Positions 18,035-27,549 of a DNA stretch of 64,000 nucleotides are shown here, piece after piece (position 1 is the stretch's first letter; each line of letters opens with the position of its first letter). The notes below the pieces were generated by a model that saw only the letters and a list, made by a program, of their open reading frames with translations, was not told the DNA's origin and did not search any database. This DNA is from Agarilytica rhodophyticola. GTDB lineage: Bacteria > Pseudomonadota > Gammaproteobacteria > Pseudomonadales > Cellvibrionaceae. The stretch lies in the NCBI RefSeq assembly GCF_002157225.2, contig NZ_CP020038.1:1077001-1141000 (forward strand), given 5' to 3'. Made by a program: the position numbers and the translations under genes.

Positions 18035-18997
18035 ATGCCTGAAGCGGCTTTACGCAAAGCTGAATATTCGGTTGAGCGAGATGAATTCTACAAAGATGTA
18101 ATCGATGGACTGACAAAAAAAACTAAGACCCTTCATCCAAAGTATTTCTATGATAAAAAAGGCTCAGAATACTTTGATCAAATATGCGACTTAGATGAGT
18201 ATTATCCTTACAAAACAGAATTAGCTTTATTGCCAAAAATAGCTGCAGATGTAGCCAAGTTACTTGAAGGTGAATATGCACTAATAGAATTTGGTGCTGG
18301 TTCCTTATTGAAAGTTAAGCCTTTATTGCAAGCGGTAGAAGGAATTAAAAAATTTATTCCAATTGATATTTCAGGGGATCATTTGCGTGAGTCATGCCTC
18401 GATTTAAGCAAAGAATTTTCCAAGCTTGTTGTCTCGCCTATTGAAGGAGATTTTTGTCAACCTATTGAAATTGGTGATGTAGGCGGCTTGGAAAAAATAG
18501 GGTTTTTCCCTGGCTCAACTATTGGCAATTTTAAGCCTGACGAAGCTAAGGCCTTTCTTGCCAATGCGCGTACTACATTGGGTAAAAATAGTTACATGAT
18601 TATAGGCGTGGATACTAAAAAGTCTCCCGAAAAATTACATCGGGCATATAACGATAAAGATGGGGTGACTGCTAAATTTAACCTTAACATTCTCGATCGT
18701 ATCAGTAGCCATTTTGACAGTGTGGTAGCGAAAGAAAAGTTTGAGCACTACGCCTATTACAATATGTACAAAGGCTGTATTGAAATGCACTTAGTTTGTC
18801 TTGAACCTCATATATTGTATCTCGATGACACTGCGGTTGAATTTGAAAAAGGCGAAAGTATTCATACAGAAAGTTCTTTTAAATACTCCCCAAAAGAGTT
18901 TACAGCTCTGGCCCAAAGTGTTGGCTGGCAGGTCGAAAAGTTGTGGCTGGCACAAGATGATATGTTCAGCACTTTCTTATTAAAAAGTAATGCATGA
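18035..18997 (+). CDS. egtD: L-histidine N-alpha-methyltransferase EgtD
   Basis: A 320-residue S-adenosylmethionine-dependent enzyme that trimethylates histidine to hercynine, the first step of ergothioneine synthesis. Family blocks are all present: HPKYFYDKKGSEYFDQI, DEYYPYKTE, the SAM site IEFGAGSLLKVKPLL, VSPIEGDFCQ, FFPGSTIGNF and the C-terminal ESSFKYSPKEF. It starts at the base after the egtB stop codon and overlaps the PhzF-like gene by eight bases. With EgtB this gives the two-enzyme core of the pathway; a separate C-S lyase (EgtE) is not in the window. Confidence 0.96.
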   Translation: MPEAALRKAEYSVERDEFYKDVIDGLTKKTKTLHPKYFYDKKGSEYFDQICDLDEYYPYKTELALLPKIAADVAKLLEGEYALIEFGAGSLLKVKPLLQAVEGIKKFIPIDISGDHLRESCLDLSKEFSKLVVSPIEGDFCQPIEIGDVGGLEKIGFFPGSTIGNFKPDEAKAFLANARTTLGKNSYMIIGVDTKKSPEKLHRAYNDKDGVTAKFNLNILDRISSHFDSVVAKEKFEHYAYYNMYKGCIEMHLVCLEPHILYLDDTAVEFEKGESIHTESSFKYSPKEFTALAQSVGWQVEKLWLAQDDMFSTFLLKSNA

Positions 18998-19886
18998 CAT
19001 AAGCTTCTCGCCGGTAAACTGCCATTTGGTCACATCGTTTACTGGCGAGCAATGCCAAGGAAATCAGCATTTAGTTTTCGTTGAAACAACATCTATTTCG
19101 CCTCAGCTATATGTATGTCAGACTGGCTGTAGGGATTACTACGTAGATATATCTCTTAAACTTTCACCCTATATTATTGTTTTTCTCTGCTTATCTGAAA
19201 ATAAAAATGATGGTAAAACAAGAGCTGGCGCTCGATTCTTTCAGAACGGGCGTGAAATACTTCGCTGCGGTTCTGGCAGTGTTGCAGTAGCTCATACCTT
19301 ATTCAAAATAAGGGCACATAATAAACCAGGAGATGCCTTTTGTTCTCTTGTAACTCCAGGGGGCAAGGTTGAAATTGGCTGCAAAAATAACGAGGTATTT
19401 TATCTAAGCCCTGTTTTACCTTTGTCGACCTCTTATCAAAAGCGCGCGTGGGGTAATGTTATTAATAAGCCTATAAAAGATGTCATTCTTGTGGGCTCTG
19501 AAAAAGATTACTGCATACTCGAACTTTATAACAGAAAAGCGGTCAAGCAATGCATTATTAACACGCAGCAGCTTATCCGTTTAAGCCGCCGAGCTGTAAT
19601 CGTAACGGCTCTTGGAGAACACTGGAAGCACGACTATGTTATGCGTTACTTTACGCCACAATACGGTCAGTATGAGGATAAAGCCACTGGATCTGCCAAT
19701 GCTATGTTGGCGCCATACTGGCAGGAGAAATTAGCTAAAACTAATGTTCGTAGTCGGCAGTTGTCTGCAGCGGGAGGAATGTTGCGGATTGAACAATGTG
19801 GTAAGCGGCAGAGAGTGTTTGGTAAAGCAGGTTCTCAAGCATTGCCGGTTAATATAAAAGGTATAGTTGATCGCATACATGAATAA
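18990..19886 (+). CDS. Diverged PhzF-family protein
   Basis: 298 residues with the bilobed PhzF/DapF-like pattern. The first lobe has ARFFQNGREILRCGSGSVA (about 82-100), where the family usually has E...CGHAT; the second has MRYFTPQYGQYEDKATGSAN (about 215-234), matching the family's F-x-P...EDPATGSA block. A glutamate in GREI corresponds to the usual catalytic glutamate. Similarity between these anchors is low, and the region around residues 40-75 is unusual. It overlaps egtD by eight bases and the LysR gene by eight bases, so expression is coupled to ergothioneine synthesis. PhzF proteins isomerise or epimerise amino-acid-like compounds; the substrate here is unknown. Confidence 0.75.
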   Translation: MHDISFSPVNCHLVTSFTGEQCQGNQHLVFVETTSISPQLYVCQTGCRDYYVDISLKLSPYIIVFLCLSENKNDGKTRAGARFFQNGREILRCGSGSVAVAHTLFKIRAHNKPGDAFCSLVTPGGKVEIGCKNNEVFYLSPVLPLSTSYQKRAWGNVINKPIKDVILVGSEKDYCILELYNRKAVKQCIINTQQLIRLSRRAVIVTALGEHWKHDYVMRYFTPQYGQYEDKATGSANAMLAPYWQEKLAKTNVRSRQLSAAGGMLRIEQCGKRQRVFGKAGSQALPVNIKGIVDRIHE

Positions 19887-20787
19887 TCGCAATATGAATT
19901 GGGACACAATTAAATTGTTTTTGGCTTTGCATCGCGAAGGTTCAGCCCGGGCTGTTGCCAATGAGCACTTGTTAAGCCCCTCTACGGTTACCCGACGTAT
20001 TAGCGAATTAGAAGATGCTCTAGATACCAAACTATTTAATCGGTTGCCCTCCGGATTTAAACTCACAGAGTCGGGACAAGAATTGTTACTTGTTGCTTTA
20101 AGGATGGAGGCTGATGCCTATGAGATTGAGCGCAAACTACTGGCTAACAGTGGCATTATGGAAGGGGCAATTCGCTTAACCATTCCCAACCACATAATTG
20201 TTAAGCCACTCATGGAGTCTTTATCATTATTTTCACGTGAGCATAGCCAGGTCGACTTAGAAATAATTCCTTCTTACACTCCGTTTGACTTAAATAAAGG
20301 AGAGGCTGACATAGCTCTGCGTATTATGCTGAAGGGAAGCTCGCCACCGGATGAGCTTATCGGCACAAAATTAGTCGATGTTTATAGTGCCGTTTATTGC
20401 TCCAAACGTTATGCGCAAACCCAGGATTTAGGTAACGCCGATGAGTCGAACTGGATTGGCTGGGACGATGAAAGTCGCTACCCAGACTGGGTTTTATCCA
20501 GCTCATTTCCACATCTACCAATTAAACACCATATTAATGATCCTTTTATGCAGCTCTATGCTGCCAAGGCACATATGGGGCTAGTGATGATGCCTTGTTT
20601 TATGTGTGATCCAGAAATTGATTTGGTTCGTATCCCCCCTCATGAAAAGTGGCACCGCTTCGACTTGTGGATGTTATCTCACCCTGATCTTAGAGATACG
20701 CTTAGATTCCGAGAGTTCAGACGTTTTTTGCGGGAGCAGTTTGAGGAAAACCTGGGCGTTTGGCGAGGCGATAACTATTGCCGCTAA
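19879..20787 (+). CDS. LysR-family transcriptional regulator
   Basis: 302 residues from ATG 19879 (a TTG at 19867 would add four residues and is less likely). The N-terminal winged helix-turn-helix is clear: WDTIKLFLALHREGSARAVA, LSPSTVTRRISELEDALDTK, LFNRLPSGFKLTESGQELL. The remainder (about 90-295) is the substrate-binding-like effector domain. Residues near position 20-25 (GSARAVANE) differ slightly from the common GS..AA pattern. It overlaps the PhzF-like gene by eight bases and is the fourth gene of the egt operon, so it may regulate its own operon. LysR genes usually diverge from their targets; cotranscription downstream is less common. Confidence 0.92.
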   Translation: MNNRNMNWDTIKLFLALHREGSARAVANEHLLSPSTVTRRISELEDALDTKLFNRLPSGFKLTESGQELLLVALRMEADAYEIERKLLANSGIMEGAIRLTIPNHIIVKPLMESLSLFSREHSQVDLEIIPSYTPFDLNKGEADIALRIMLKGSSPPDELIGTKLVDVYSAVYCSKRYAQTQDLGNADESNWIGWDDESRYPDWVLSSSFPHLPIKHHINDPFMQLYAAKAHMGLVMMPCFMCDPEIDLVRIPPHEKWHRFDLWMLSHPDLRDTLRFREFRRFLREQFEENLGVWRGDNYCR

Positions 20788-21047
20788 CAACCACCTTCAG
20801 CCACTGTCTTTACCTATCACTACTAATTATTTGAGAAAAGTATTTGAGAGTCTTAGTGCGAACAAGCCGTTAGATATAATTTAAGCACTATTTTCGTATT
20901 CTTTCTCTAGTCATTTACAGCTTTCGGTATTGCAACTAACGCTTTTGTAAACACTCTAGCAATTACTTTTCTCCCAATATCATTGAGGATGCCAACTGCT
21001 AGTTCGTTCCCTTAGGGTATAAATTTAATATTTACAAGGCCGTTGTG

Positions 21048-22913
21048 ATGACAATAAATAAATCCAGTCATTTTGCTTTCATTATAACTTTTACTAAAGT
21101 GGGCATGAGCAAATTAATGACTAAGTTAATAAATAGGTTGGTTCTATGTGCGACACTTTTGATCGCTAGCACTAGTGTAACAGCTGAGCAATCAGAAAGC
21201 GATAAGGCGAATGTTTTATTCGATGAACTGTTTAATGCGGAAATTGCTCGCAGCCCAATTTCTCAGGGCTATTTGGGAATAAAAGACAACAATGATAAGT
21301 GGGACGATATTTCCGAAGCTTTTGCAAAAGAAAGTTATGACTTTACTAAAAAGCAGCTTACTACGCTGAAAACCATTGATGTTAAAAAACTAGATAAAGC
21401 TACTTTGTTAAGTTATCAGTTGTATGAGAAGAAGCTAACAGATTCTATTAATGATTATAAATGGCGGCATTACAACTATCCTGTTAATCAAATGTTTGGT
21501 ATTCACTCTACCATTCCTTCATTCCTCATTAATATTCATCAAGTAAGCAGTGTTGAAGATGCAAAGGCATATATTTCGCGTTTGGAAGGTATCCCTTTGC
21601 TTATCGATCAGTTGATTGATAATTTAGAAACTCGTAAAAAGAAAAAAATTATCGCACCTAAATTCGTTTTCGCGCACGTTATTAGAGATTCTAATAATGT
21701 AGTTAAAGGGTCGCCTTTTGAAAAAGGGGAAGATAGTACTTTAATGGCAGACTTTAAAAAGAAAGTCGAAAAGCTTAATGCTAATCAAAAACAGAAGAAC
21801 GAGTTAGTGAGTAAGGCTGAAAACGCATTAAAGAAAAAGGTTGGGCCGGCCTATAAAAAACTTGTTTCTTATTTAGCCAAGTTAGAGAAATCTTCAGATA
21901 CCAATGATGGCGCTTGGAAATTTCCTGAAGGAGAAGCTTTCTATCGACACGCGTTAGAAACAACTACAACAACCCAACTTTCAGCAGATGAAATTCATAA
22001 TATTGGCGTTAGGGAAGTTAAACGCATTCATGATGAAATGCGTACGATTATGGAAAAAGTTAACTTTAAAGGTTCGTTGCAAGAATTTTTTGTATTCATG
22101 CGTAAGGATAAGCAGTTTTATTATCCTCAGTCCGAGGCTGGTAAACAGGAATACTTAACCAAGGCGACAGATCTTATTAACACTATGAAAAGCAATCTTG
22201 ATAAGTTATTTATTGTCAAACCAAAAGCTGACTTAATAGTGAAAGCTGTTGAGCCTTTCCGAGAGAAGTCTGCGGGAAAAGCTTTTTATCAACGCCCTGC
22301 TCCTGACGGCTCTCGTCCGGGTACCTATTATGCGAACCTTTACGAAATGTCAGCTATGCCTATTTATCAAATGGAAGCGTTAGCGTATCACGAGGGTATT
22401 CCTGGCCATCATATGCAAATCAGTATTGCCCAAGAAATTGAACATATGCCAAAATTTAGAAAGTTTGGTGGCTACACGGCCTATGTCGAAGGCTGGGGGC
22501 TGTACTCAGAACTTATCCCAAAAGAGTACGGCTTCTACGAAGACCCATATTCCGACTTCGGCCGTTTAGCTATGGAGTTGTGGCGTGCTTGCCGTCTGGT
22601 TGTGGATACTGGAATACATGCTAAAAAATGGACAAGGCAGCAGGCTATCGACTACTTGATTGCCAATACACCTAACCCTGAAAATGATTCAATCAAAGCT
22701 ATTGAACGTTATATTGTGATGCCTTCGCAGGCAACAGCTTATAAGATTGGTATGTTAAAAATTTTAGAGCTGCGGCAAAAGGCGAAACAACAACTTAAAG
22801 ATAAATACGATATTCGTGAGTTTCATGAAGTCGTGTTAAAAAATGGTCCAGTGCCTCTCGATGTGTTAGACAAGCTTGTTAATGATTGGATTGATGCCAA
22901 ACAAAAAGGATGA
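21048..22913 (+). CDS. DUF885 metallopeptidase-like exported protein
   Basis: About 621 residues. A signal peptide lies at LINRLVLCATLLIASTSVTA-EQ. ATG 21048 has AAGG eight bases ahead, but ATG 21105 or 21117 gives a more ordinary signal peptide. The DUF885 hallmark HEGIPGHHMQ is present, with upstream blocks RPAPDGSRPGTYYANL and downstream EGWGLYSELIPKEYGFY and WRACRLVVDTGIHAKKW. HExxxxH is the predicted zinc-binding motif; members are suspected peptidases. It closely resembles the lipoprotein at 52687-54555. It is a separate unit, followed by an FAH-family gene 83 bases on. Confidence 0.88.
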   Translation: MTINKSSHFAFIITFTKVGMSKLMTKLINRLVLCATLLIASTSVTAEQSESDKANVLFDELFNAEIARSPISQGYLGIKDNNDKWDDISEAFAKESYDFTKKQLTTLKTIDVKKLDKATLLSYQLYEKKLTDSINDYKWRHYNYPVNQMFGIHSTIPSFLINIHQVSSVEDAKAYISRLEGIPLLIDQLIDNLETRKKKKIIAPKFVFAHVIRDSNNVVKGSPFEKGEDSTLMADFKKKVEKLNANQKQKNELVSKAENALKKKVGPAYKKLVSYLAKLEKSSDTNDGAWKFPEGEAFYRHALETTTTTQLSADEIHNIGVREVKRIHDEMRTIMEKVNFKGSLQEFFVFMRKDKQFYYPQSEAGKQEYLTKATDLINTMKSNLDKLFIVKPKADLIVKAVEPFREKSAGKAFYQRPAPDGSRPGTYYANLYEMSAMPIYQMEALAYHEGIPGHHMQISIAQEIEHMPKFRKFGGYTAYVEGWGLYSELIPKEYGFYEDPYSDFGRLAMELWRACRLVVDTGIHAKKWTRQQAIDYLIANTPNPENDSIKAIERYIVMPSQATAYKIGMLKILELRQKAKQQLKDKYDIREFHEVVLKNGPVPLDVLDKLVNDWIDAKQKG

Positions 22914-22996
22914 GTATGGGGCCTGTTGATAGAAATTAGTCAGCGGGCCGAAGACAAATTGAAATTATTTACATTTTTATATTTTAAGGCAGCAAT

Positions 22997-23611
22997 ATGC
23001 AAACTGTAAATTTTGGCGATGAAAAAATTGCACCAAGTAAGATTGTTTGTGTGGGACGTAATTATGCAGAACACGCTCGTGAGTTGGGCAACGATATCCC
23101 TGATGATATTGTATTTTTTGTTAAGCCAAATTCTGCTATTAGCAATAGGCCTAAAGCTTTCATAGATGAACCTTTACATTATGAAGCTGAACTATGTTTT
23201 CTCATAGAAAATAATTCTTTTGCTGGCCTAGGTTTGGGGTTGGATTTGACCAAGAGAGCCTTACAGTCGATATTAAAAGAAAAGAGACTGCCTTGGGAAC
23301 GTGCCAAAGCCTTTAATGGTGCAGCTGTGTTTAGCGATTTTATCCCATTGCCTAATAGCTCCCTCGAGGCTTTGAGATTTGAAATGAGCATTGACGGTGA
23401 ACTACGTCAGGCGGCAGGTTTTGATATGATGTTAAACAAACCTGAGAAAATTCTAAACGAGTGTTCGTCTTTTATGAGTTTACAAGACGGCGATATTATT
23501 ATGACAGGCACCCCAAAAGGTGTCGGCAAGGTGCCACCAGGCGGCTTGTTTGAAGGACAAATTTTTTACCAAGATAAGCCAATACTTCAGGTTACCTGGC
23601 TTGCTGAATAA
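22997..23611 (+). CDS. Fumarylacetoacetate hydrolase (FAH) family protein
   Basis: 204 residues, with the family start KIVCVGRNYAEHARELGND, PVFFVKPNSAI-type block (FFVKPNSAIS), the acidic metal ligands in HYEAELCFLI, an aspartate in GLGLDLTKR, and the C-terminal GDIIMTGTPKGVGKVPPG. FAH-family proteins cleave C-C bonds or hydrate/decarboxylate 2-oxo acids, with divalent metal. It is slightly short, of the YcgM-like class. Function is not narrower than acylpyruvase or oxaloacetate decarboxylase-type activity. ATG 22997 follows AAGG by seven bases. The gamma-glutamyltranspeptidase gene starts 25 bases after its stop, so the pair is probably cotranscribed. Confidence 0.88.
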   Translation: MQTVNFGDEKIAPSKIVCVGRNYAEHARELGNDIPDDIVFFVKPNSAISNRPKAFIDEPLHYEAELCFLIENNSFAGLGLGLDLTKRALQSILKEKRLPWERAKAFNGAAVFSDFIPLPNSSLEALRFEMSIDGELRQAAGFDMMLNKPEKILNECSSFMSLQDGDIIMTGTPKGVGKVPPGGLFEGQIFYQDKPILQVTWLAE

Positions 23612-23636
23612 ATACTCCCTGAACTCCGGAGATACC

Positions 23637-25349
23637 ATGAAAATTACATCTTTTCTCTTAGCTTTATCATTGTGCCAATTTGTTCATGCAGTGGATCGCG
23701 TAACGGGTCGTGTGGATGCCACCCGTTCAGAAACTATAGCTCCAAATGCTATGGCAGCTACCAGTCAGCCTTTGGCTACACAGATTGCCTTGGATATCAT
23801 GAAGTCAGGAGGCAATGCAATTGACGCGGCTATTGCCGCTAACGCTGCCTTAGGCCTCATGGAGCCGACAGGAAGCGGTATCGGTGGCGATTTATTTGCT
23901 ATTGTTTGGGATGCAAAAAGTAAAAAACTCTATGGCCTCAATGCTAGTGGTCGTTCACCTAAAGGCTTAAGTTATAACAAACTGAAAAAAGAGCTTAAGC
24001 AATTAGATCGTGAATTCCTACCTCCTTATGGCATGCTGCCAATCAATGTGCCTGGTGCTGTTGATGGCTGGTTCGAGTTGCACAAGCGTTTTGGCAAGCT
24101 CGACATGCAAAAAATCCTCTCACCCACAATCAAATATGCAGAGGATGGTTTTCCCGTGAGCGAGCTAATTGCCCATTACTGGAACTTGTCTGTGCCACGG
24201 CTGTCACCACAACCAGGCGCTTTTGTCGAACATTTTACGATTAATGGAAAAGCCCCTAAAAAAGGTGAAATGTTTCGTAATCCCGCGCTTGCTGATACTT
24301 ATAAGTTAATTGCTCAAAATGGACGTGACGCCTTTTACAAAGGCAAGATAGCGCGAGCAATTGATCTCTTTATGAAGAAGAATGGCGGCTATTTGCGTTA
24401 CGAAGATTTAGCTGAACATACCTCAGAATGGGTTGAGCCCTTAGGTGTTGAATATAAAGGACATACGCTGTGGGAATTACCCCCTAACGGACAGGGAATT
24501 GCCGCACTTCAAATGCTACAAATTTTAAAAAATTTTGATCTAGATGCAATGGGATTTAACAGTGTAGAGGCTCTGCATACTTTATTCGAAGCTAAGAAAC
24601 TTGCGTTTGAGGATAGAGCACACTTTTATGCAGATTTGGCTTTTGGAAAACAGCCTATCCAGGGTTTGATATCTCAAAATTATGGCAAAGAAAGAGCAAA
24701 GCTTATTGGTGAACGCGCAGCTAAACGTGTTGATGCGGGTAATCCGGCACTATATGAAGGCGATACCATTTATCTGACCACGGCCGATGAAGAGGGCAAT
24801 ATGGTGTCTCTAATTCAAAGTAATTATCGTGGTATGGGATCAGGTGTTGTGGTTCCGGGTCTCGGTTTTGTTTTTCAGGATAGAGGCCAGCTTTTTTCTA
24901 TGGATCGTAAACATGCTAATGTTTATGCGCCAGGAAAGCGACCTTTTCATACAATTATTCCCGCTTTTGTTACCAAAAATGGCGAGCCCTATATTAGTTT
25001 CGGTTTAATGGGGGGAGCAATGCAACCGCAAGGTCATGTGCAAATTTTAGTTAACATCGTAGATTTTGGTATGAACTTACAAGAGGCTGGAGACGCTCCG
25101 CGTTGGCAGCACTTTGGCTCTACCGAGCCGACCGAGTCCTCTACTAGCTTCCTTGAAGATGGTGGCTATGTTGAGGTAGAAGACGGCGTTCCCTACCAGA
25201 CGATTCGTGATTTAATGCAAATGGGGCATAAAGTGCGTTATGGTCTCGGTGGTTATGGTGGTTACCAAGCAATAATGCGAGATTCAGAACAGGGGGTTTA
25301 TTATGGTGCCTCTGAATCGCGCAAAGATGGTATGGCTGCTGGATATTAA
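23637..25349 (+). CDS. ggt: Gamma-glutamyltranspeptidase
   Basis: 570 residues from ATG 23637, preceded by GGAG; a signal peptide (ITSFLLALSLCQFVHA) exports it to the periplasm. An Ntn hydrolase: large-subunit blocks SGGNAIDAAIAANAALGLMEP and GSGIGGDLFAIVWD, then the autocleavage site with the nucleophile threonine in GDTIYLTTADEEGNMVSLIQ, then YRGMGSGVVVPG and FHTIIPAFV. It cleaves gamma-glutamyl amides such as glutathione. Its TIYLTT-type site belongs to the YwrD-like branch, some of which act as acylases or on other gamma-glutamyl substrates. A strong terminator follows. Confidence 0.93.
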   Translation: MKITSFLLALSLCQFVHAVDRVTGRVDATRSETIAPNAMAATSQPLATQIALDIMKSGGNAIDAAIAANAALGLMEPTGSGIGGDLFAIVWDAKSKKLYGLNASGRSPKGLSYNKLKKELKQLDREFLPPYGMLPINVPGAVDGWFELHKRFGKLDMQKILSPTIKYAEDGFPVSELIAHYWNLSVPRLSPQPGAFVEHFTINGKAPKKGEMFRNPALADTYKLIAQNGRDAFYKGKIARAIDLFMKKNGGYLRYEDLAEHTSEWVEPLGVEYKGHTLWELPPNGQGIAALQMLQILKNFDLDAMGFNSVEALHTLFEAKKLAFEDRAHFYADLAFGKQPIQGLISQNYGKERAKLIGERAAKRVDAGNPALYEGDTIYLTTADEEGNMVSLIQSNYRGMGSGVVVPGLGFVFQDRGQLFSMDRKHANVYAPGKRPFHTIIPAFVTKNGEPYISFGLMGGAMQPQGHVQILVNIVDFGMNLQEAGDAPRWQHFGSTEPTESSTSFLEDGGYVEVEDGVPYQTIRDLMQMGHKVRYGLGGYGGYQAIMRDSEQGVYYGASESRKDGMAAGY

Positions 25350-25359
25350 CTTTCACAAT

Positions 25360-25402
25360 AAAATAAGAGGCCGTGAGGTTTACTTATGGCCCCTTATTTT
25401 TT
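25360..25402 (+). terminator. Terminator after the gamma-glutamyltranspeptidase gene
   Basis: AAAATAAGAGGCC and GGCCCCTTATTTT form a near-perfect stem ending in T-run. The adenine-rich left arm allows bidirectional use. It lies 10 bases after the stop codon. Confidence 0.85.
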
Positions 25403-25419
25403 ATTAGTATTTTATTTTT

Positions 25420-25938
25420 ATGAAGAATATCCAGTTGGATCATTCCCAACATTCTGTGCAAATGAAGCGATATCCTATTTGTCTACTGGCACATGATATC
25501 AATCTGGCAGTTAATATTGGCAGCTTATTTAGATTGGCGGATGCCTTTGCGCTAGAAAAGATTTATTTATCAGGTAATTCTGCTGTACCGCCTAATAGAA
25601 AGATTAATAAAACTTCAAGATCCACACATAAAATTGTGCCTTTTGCCTATGCTCAAGAACCCTTAACAATTGTTAAAGAGCTTAAAAGTGACGGTTATAA
25701 AATTATTAGTTTAGAGATTACCTCTGCCAGTGTAGATATTCGAACATTTACAACATCTTTGTACGATAAAATATGTCTTATACTCGGTGATGAAAATAGA
25801 GGCGTTTGCCAAGGGCTTATCGATGCCTCAGATCACGTTGTACATATTCCCATGCTCGGCGAAAATTCGTCGATGAATGTGGCATCAGCTTGCGCTATCG
25901 CAGTTTATGAGTTGGTTAATCAATATCAGGGAAAATAA
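25420..25938 (+). CDS. TrmH-family (SpoU) RNA ribose methyltransferase
   Basis: 172 residues with the SpoU motifs of the SPOUT fold: motif 1 AHDINLAVNIGSLFRLADAF, motif 2 ICLILGDENRGV, motif 3 HIPMLGENSSMNVASACAIA. The asparagine and arginine of motif 1 and the serine/asparagine of motif 3 are present, so it should methylate a ribose 2'-OH in tRNA or rRNA. It is short, lacking an N-terminal substrate-binding extension, like TrmL-type or minimal TrmH members. Target not determinable. The start lies about 17 bases beyond the preceding terminator; no clear ribosome-binding site is seen. Confidence 0.9.
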   Translation: MKNIQLDHSQHSVQMKRYPICLLAHDINLAVNIGSLFRLADAFALEKIYLSGNSAVPPNRKINKTSRSTHKIVPFAYAQEPLTIVKELKSDGYKIISLEITSASVDIRTFTTSLYDKICLILGDENRGVCQGLIDASDHVVHIPMLGENSSMNVASACAIAVYELVNQYQGK

Positions 25939-26152
25939 ATATTTACTAGGACTAGAGTCTATTCCTGTTCTTGGCAAAGCAGAACCAAGCGCGTGCCGAT
26001 AGTAAGCGGAGATGTTAAAAAACTTGATATATGTCTCATGCAGTGTCGTGCTATAAAAATTATTGGCGCGATAGCTTAGTCATTGAAATGTAGGACGGCT
26101 GGTAAAATATCGAGCTCATCTTTGTTCTTACCTCACATACAAGGATCGCCGA

Positions 26153-26733
26153 ATGTTTCCTGATATTAAGCCTGCGTTTACCCATGTTGAAAAATTGCTT
26201 GTCCAATTCGCAAATATTAAACATCCAACATTAGCTGATTTTATGGCCTTTCGGACTCGGGCTCAGGTTGGTGATTTTCTGGACAAGTACCGTGCCAACA
26301 CTGCAAAGATGACACAAGAACAATTACAATCAGAAAATCATGATTCCGCACGTATGGGACGTTATATGCGCCGAGCTGACACCCGCGCCCTTCGCCCCGG
26401 TGTGATGCTCATGCTATTATTTCAGGGGGGCATAGGGACGCTTTAACACTTCGTTTGCTCTTAGCGTGGGTAGGCATACGAGTTGATGACCCTCATAATG
26501 GATGCTGGTTGCCGCGGGACTGGGACGATCGTAAATATATGCCAAATCATCTTCGTCATGCTGTTCCCCACTGCCGCATCCACCATGAGCAATATTATTT
26601 TTGGCTACGTAATCGTATCAACCCCACGATGATTAAAACGCCGGATCAATTGATAAATACTCTACGCTTGATTAGAGTGGCCTTACAAAGTGGTGCAGTT
26701 CCAGCAAACGTAATGCCGCAAACAGGCCGATAG
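26153..26733 (+). pseudogene. AHH-type nuclease toxin interrupted by a frameshift
   Basis: Two frames make one protein of about 193 residues if a single base is restored near 26402 (frame shift between ...ALRPGV and DAHAIISGGH). The joined sequence gives RPGV-DAHAIISGGHRDALTL, then GIRVDDPHNGCWLPRDWDD, then NHLRHAVPHCRIHHEQYY, the pattern of AHH nucleases (HNH/Endonuclease VII superfamily), which pair the H-x-x-motif with an NG-x-WLP block and a later His. ATG 26153 has AAGGA eight bases upstream. The immunity-like gene starts 12 bases after the stop. The N-terminal 83 residues contain no transport domain. Either a disabled toxin or a sequencing error. Confidence 0.68.
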
Positions 26734-26745
26734 GATTTTCATAAT

Positions 26746-27357
26746 ATGACACTTTACACAATTGTTTTTGATAATCGTCACTATCTCTCGATGATTTGGG
26801 ATAGCACACAAATTATCGAACTTTCCAATAATCAATTGGATCACCGTATTGATATGAACGGTGCGCCTATTCGTCATGCTGGTATTTTTACAAAGCCGTT
26901 GAATGTAAGTTTCGAAAAAAATTTTGAGAGTGATGAAAAACTGTTTAAGCCGGATATAACTGTTCAAGAAGGTCGATTTTATTTGAATGATCAAGCCTAT
27001 CAAACTTTGTTTAATCTTATTAAAGACGATGGTGAATTTTTGCCTTTAATTGATGATGAAGGTAACTCTTGTTACGTGTTTACGCCTTTACATGTTGCGG
27101 AAGAACAAGGCGGATTAGACACTCAGTTGAGTAAAAAAAATGAGTGGGGTGATTTAGAAAATCTAGCGTTTCATGAAGAAAAAGTTAAAAACTGGTCTAC
27201 ATTCCGCACAGAATTTAACGCTTGTATGACATTACAATGTAATCAAGCCGTCAAAGATGCAATTGAAGAAGCTAACTTGAAAGGTGTATTTTTTACAACG
27301 GATTTAGGAAATGGTTACTCAAATCAATTTGATGAAGATGTGCAGATAAGAAATTAA
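26746..27357 (+). CDS. Imm11-like (DUF1629) immunity protein candidate
   Basis: 203 acidic residues, soluble, with no signal peptide. The central segment (FYLNDQAYQTLFNLIKDDG then EFLPLIDDEGNSCYVFTPLH) follows the Imm11/DUF1629 pattern, where a strand of the form 'EFLPL...G..Y.VF' is diagnostic; the N-terminal half is divergent. ATG has AGGA nine bases ahead. It follows the AHH nuclease frame by 12 bases, the usual order of a polymorphic toxin-immunity pair, in which the second protein binds and blocks the first. Intact, although the toxin is frameshifted. Assignment rests on pattern plus context. Confidence 0.62.
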   Translation: MTLYTIVFDNRHYLSMIWDSTQIIELSNNQLDHRIDMNGAPIRHAGIFTKPLNVSFEKNFESDEKLFKPDITVQEGRFYLNDQAYQTLFNLIKDDGEFLPLIDDEGNSCYVFTPLHVAEEQGGLDTQLSKKNEWGDLENLAFHEEKVKNWSTFRTEFNACMTLQCNQAVKDAIEEANLKGVFFTTDLGNGYSNQFDEDVQIRN

Positions 27358-27549
27358 TAAGAAATAATCCACTATACGGCTTAGGCGGCTGTGTAAAGTT
27401 GGTACCTATAACACTTTTTTAACATCGCTCTTGAACAAAACAAATTGGCCAATTCCCAAACTGTGAGCCATTGACATTGCCTTCGTAAGCTCGGCGCAGA
27501 ACTCCTTTCTCATGAGCATTAACGATACCGAAGGCAAAGTTTATTGTAC

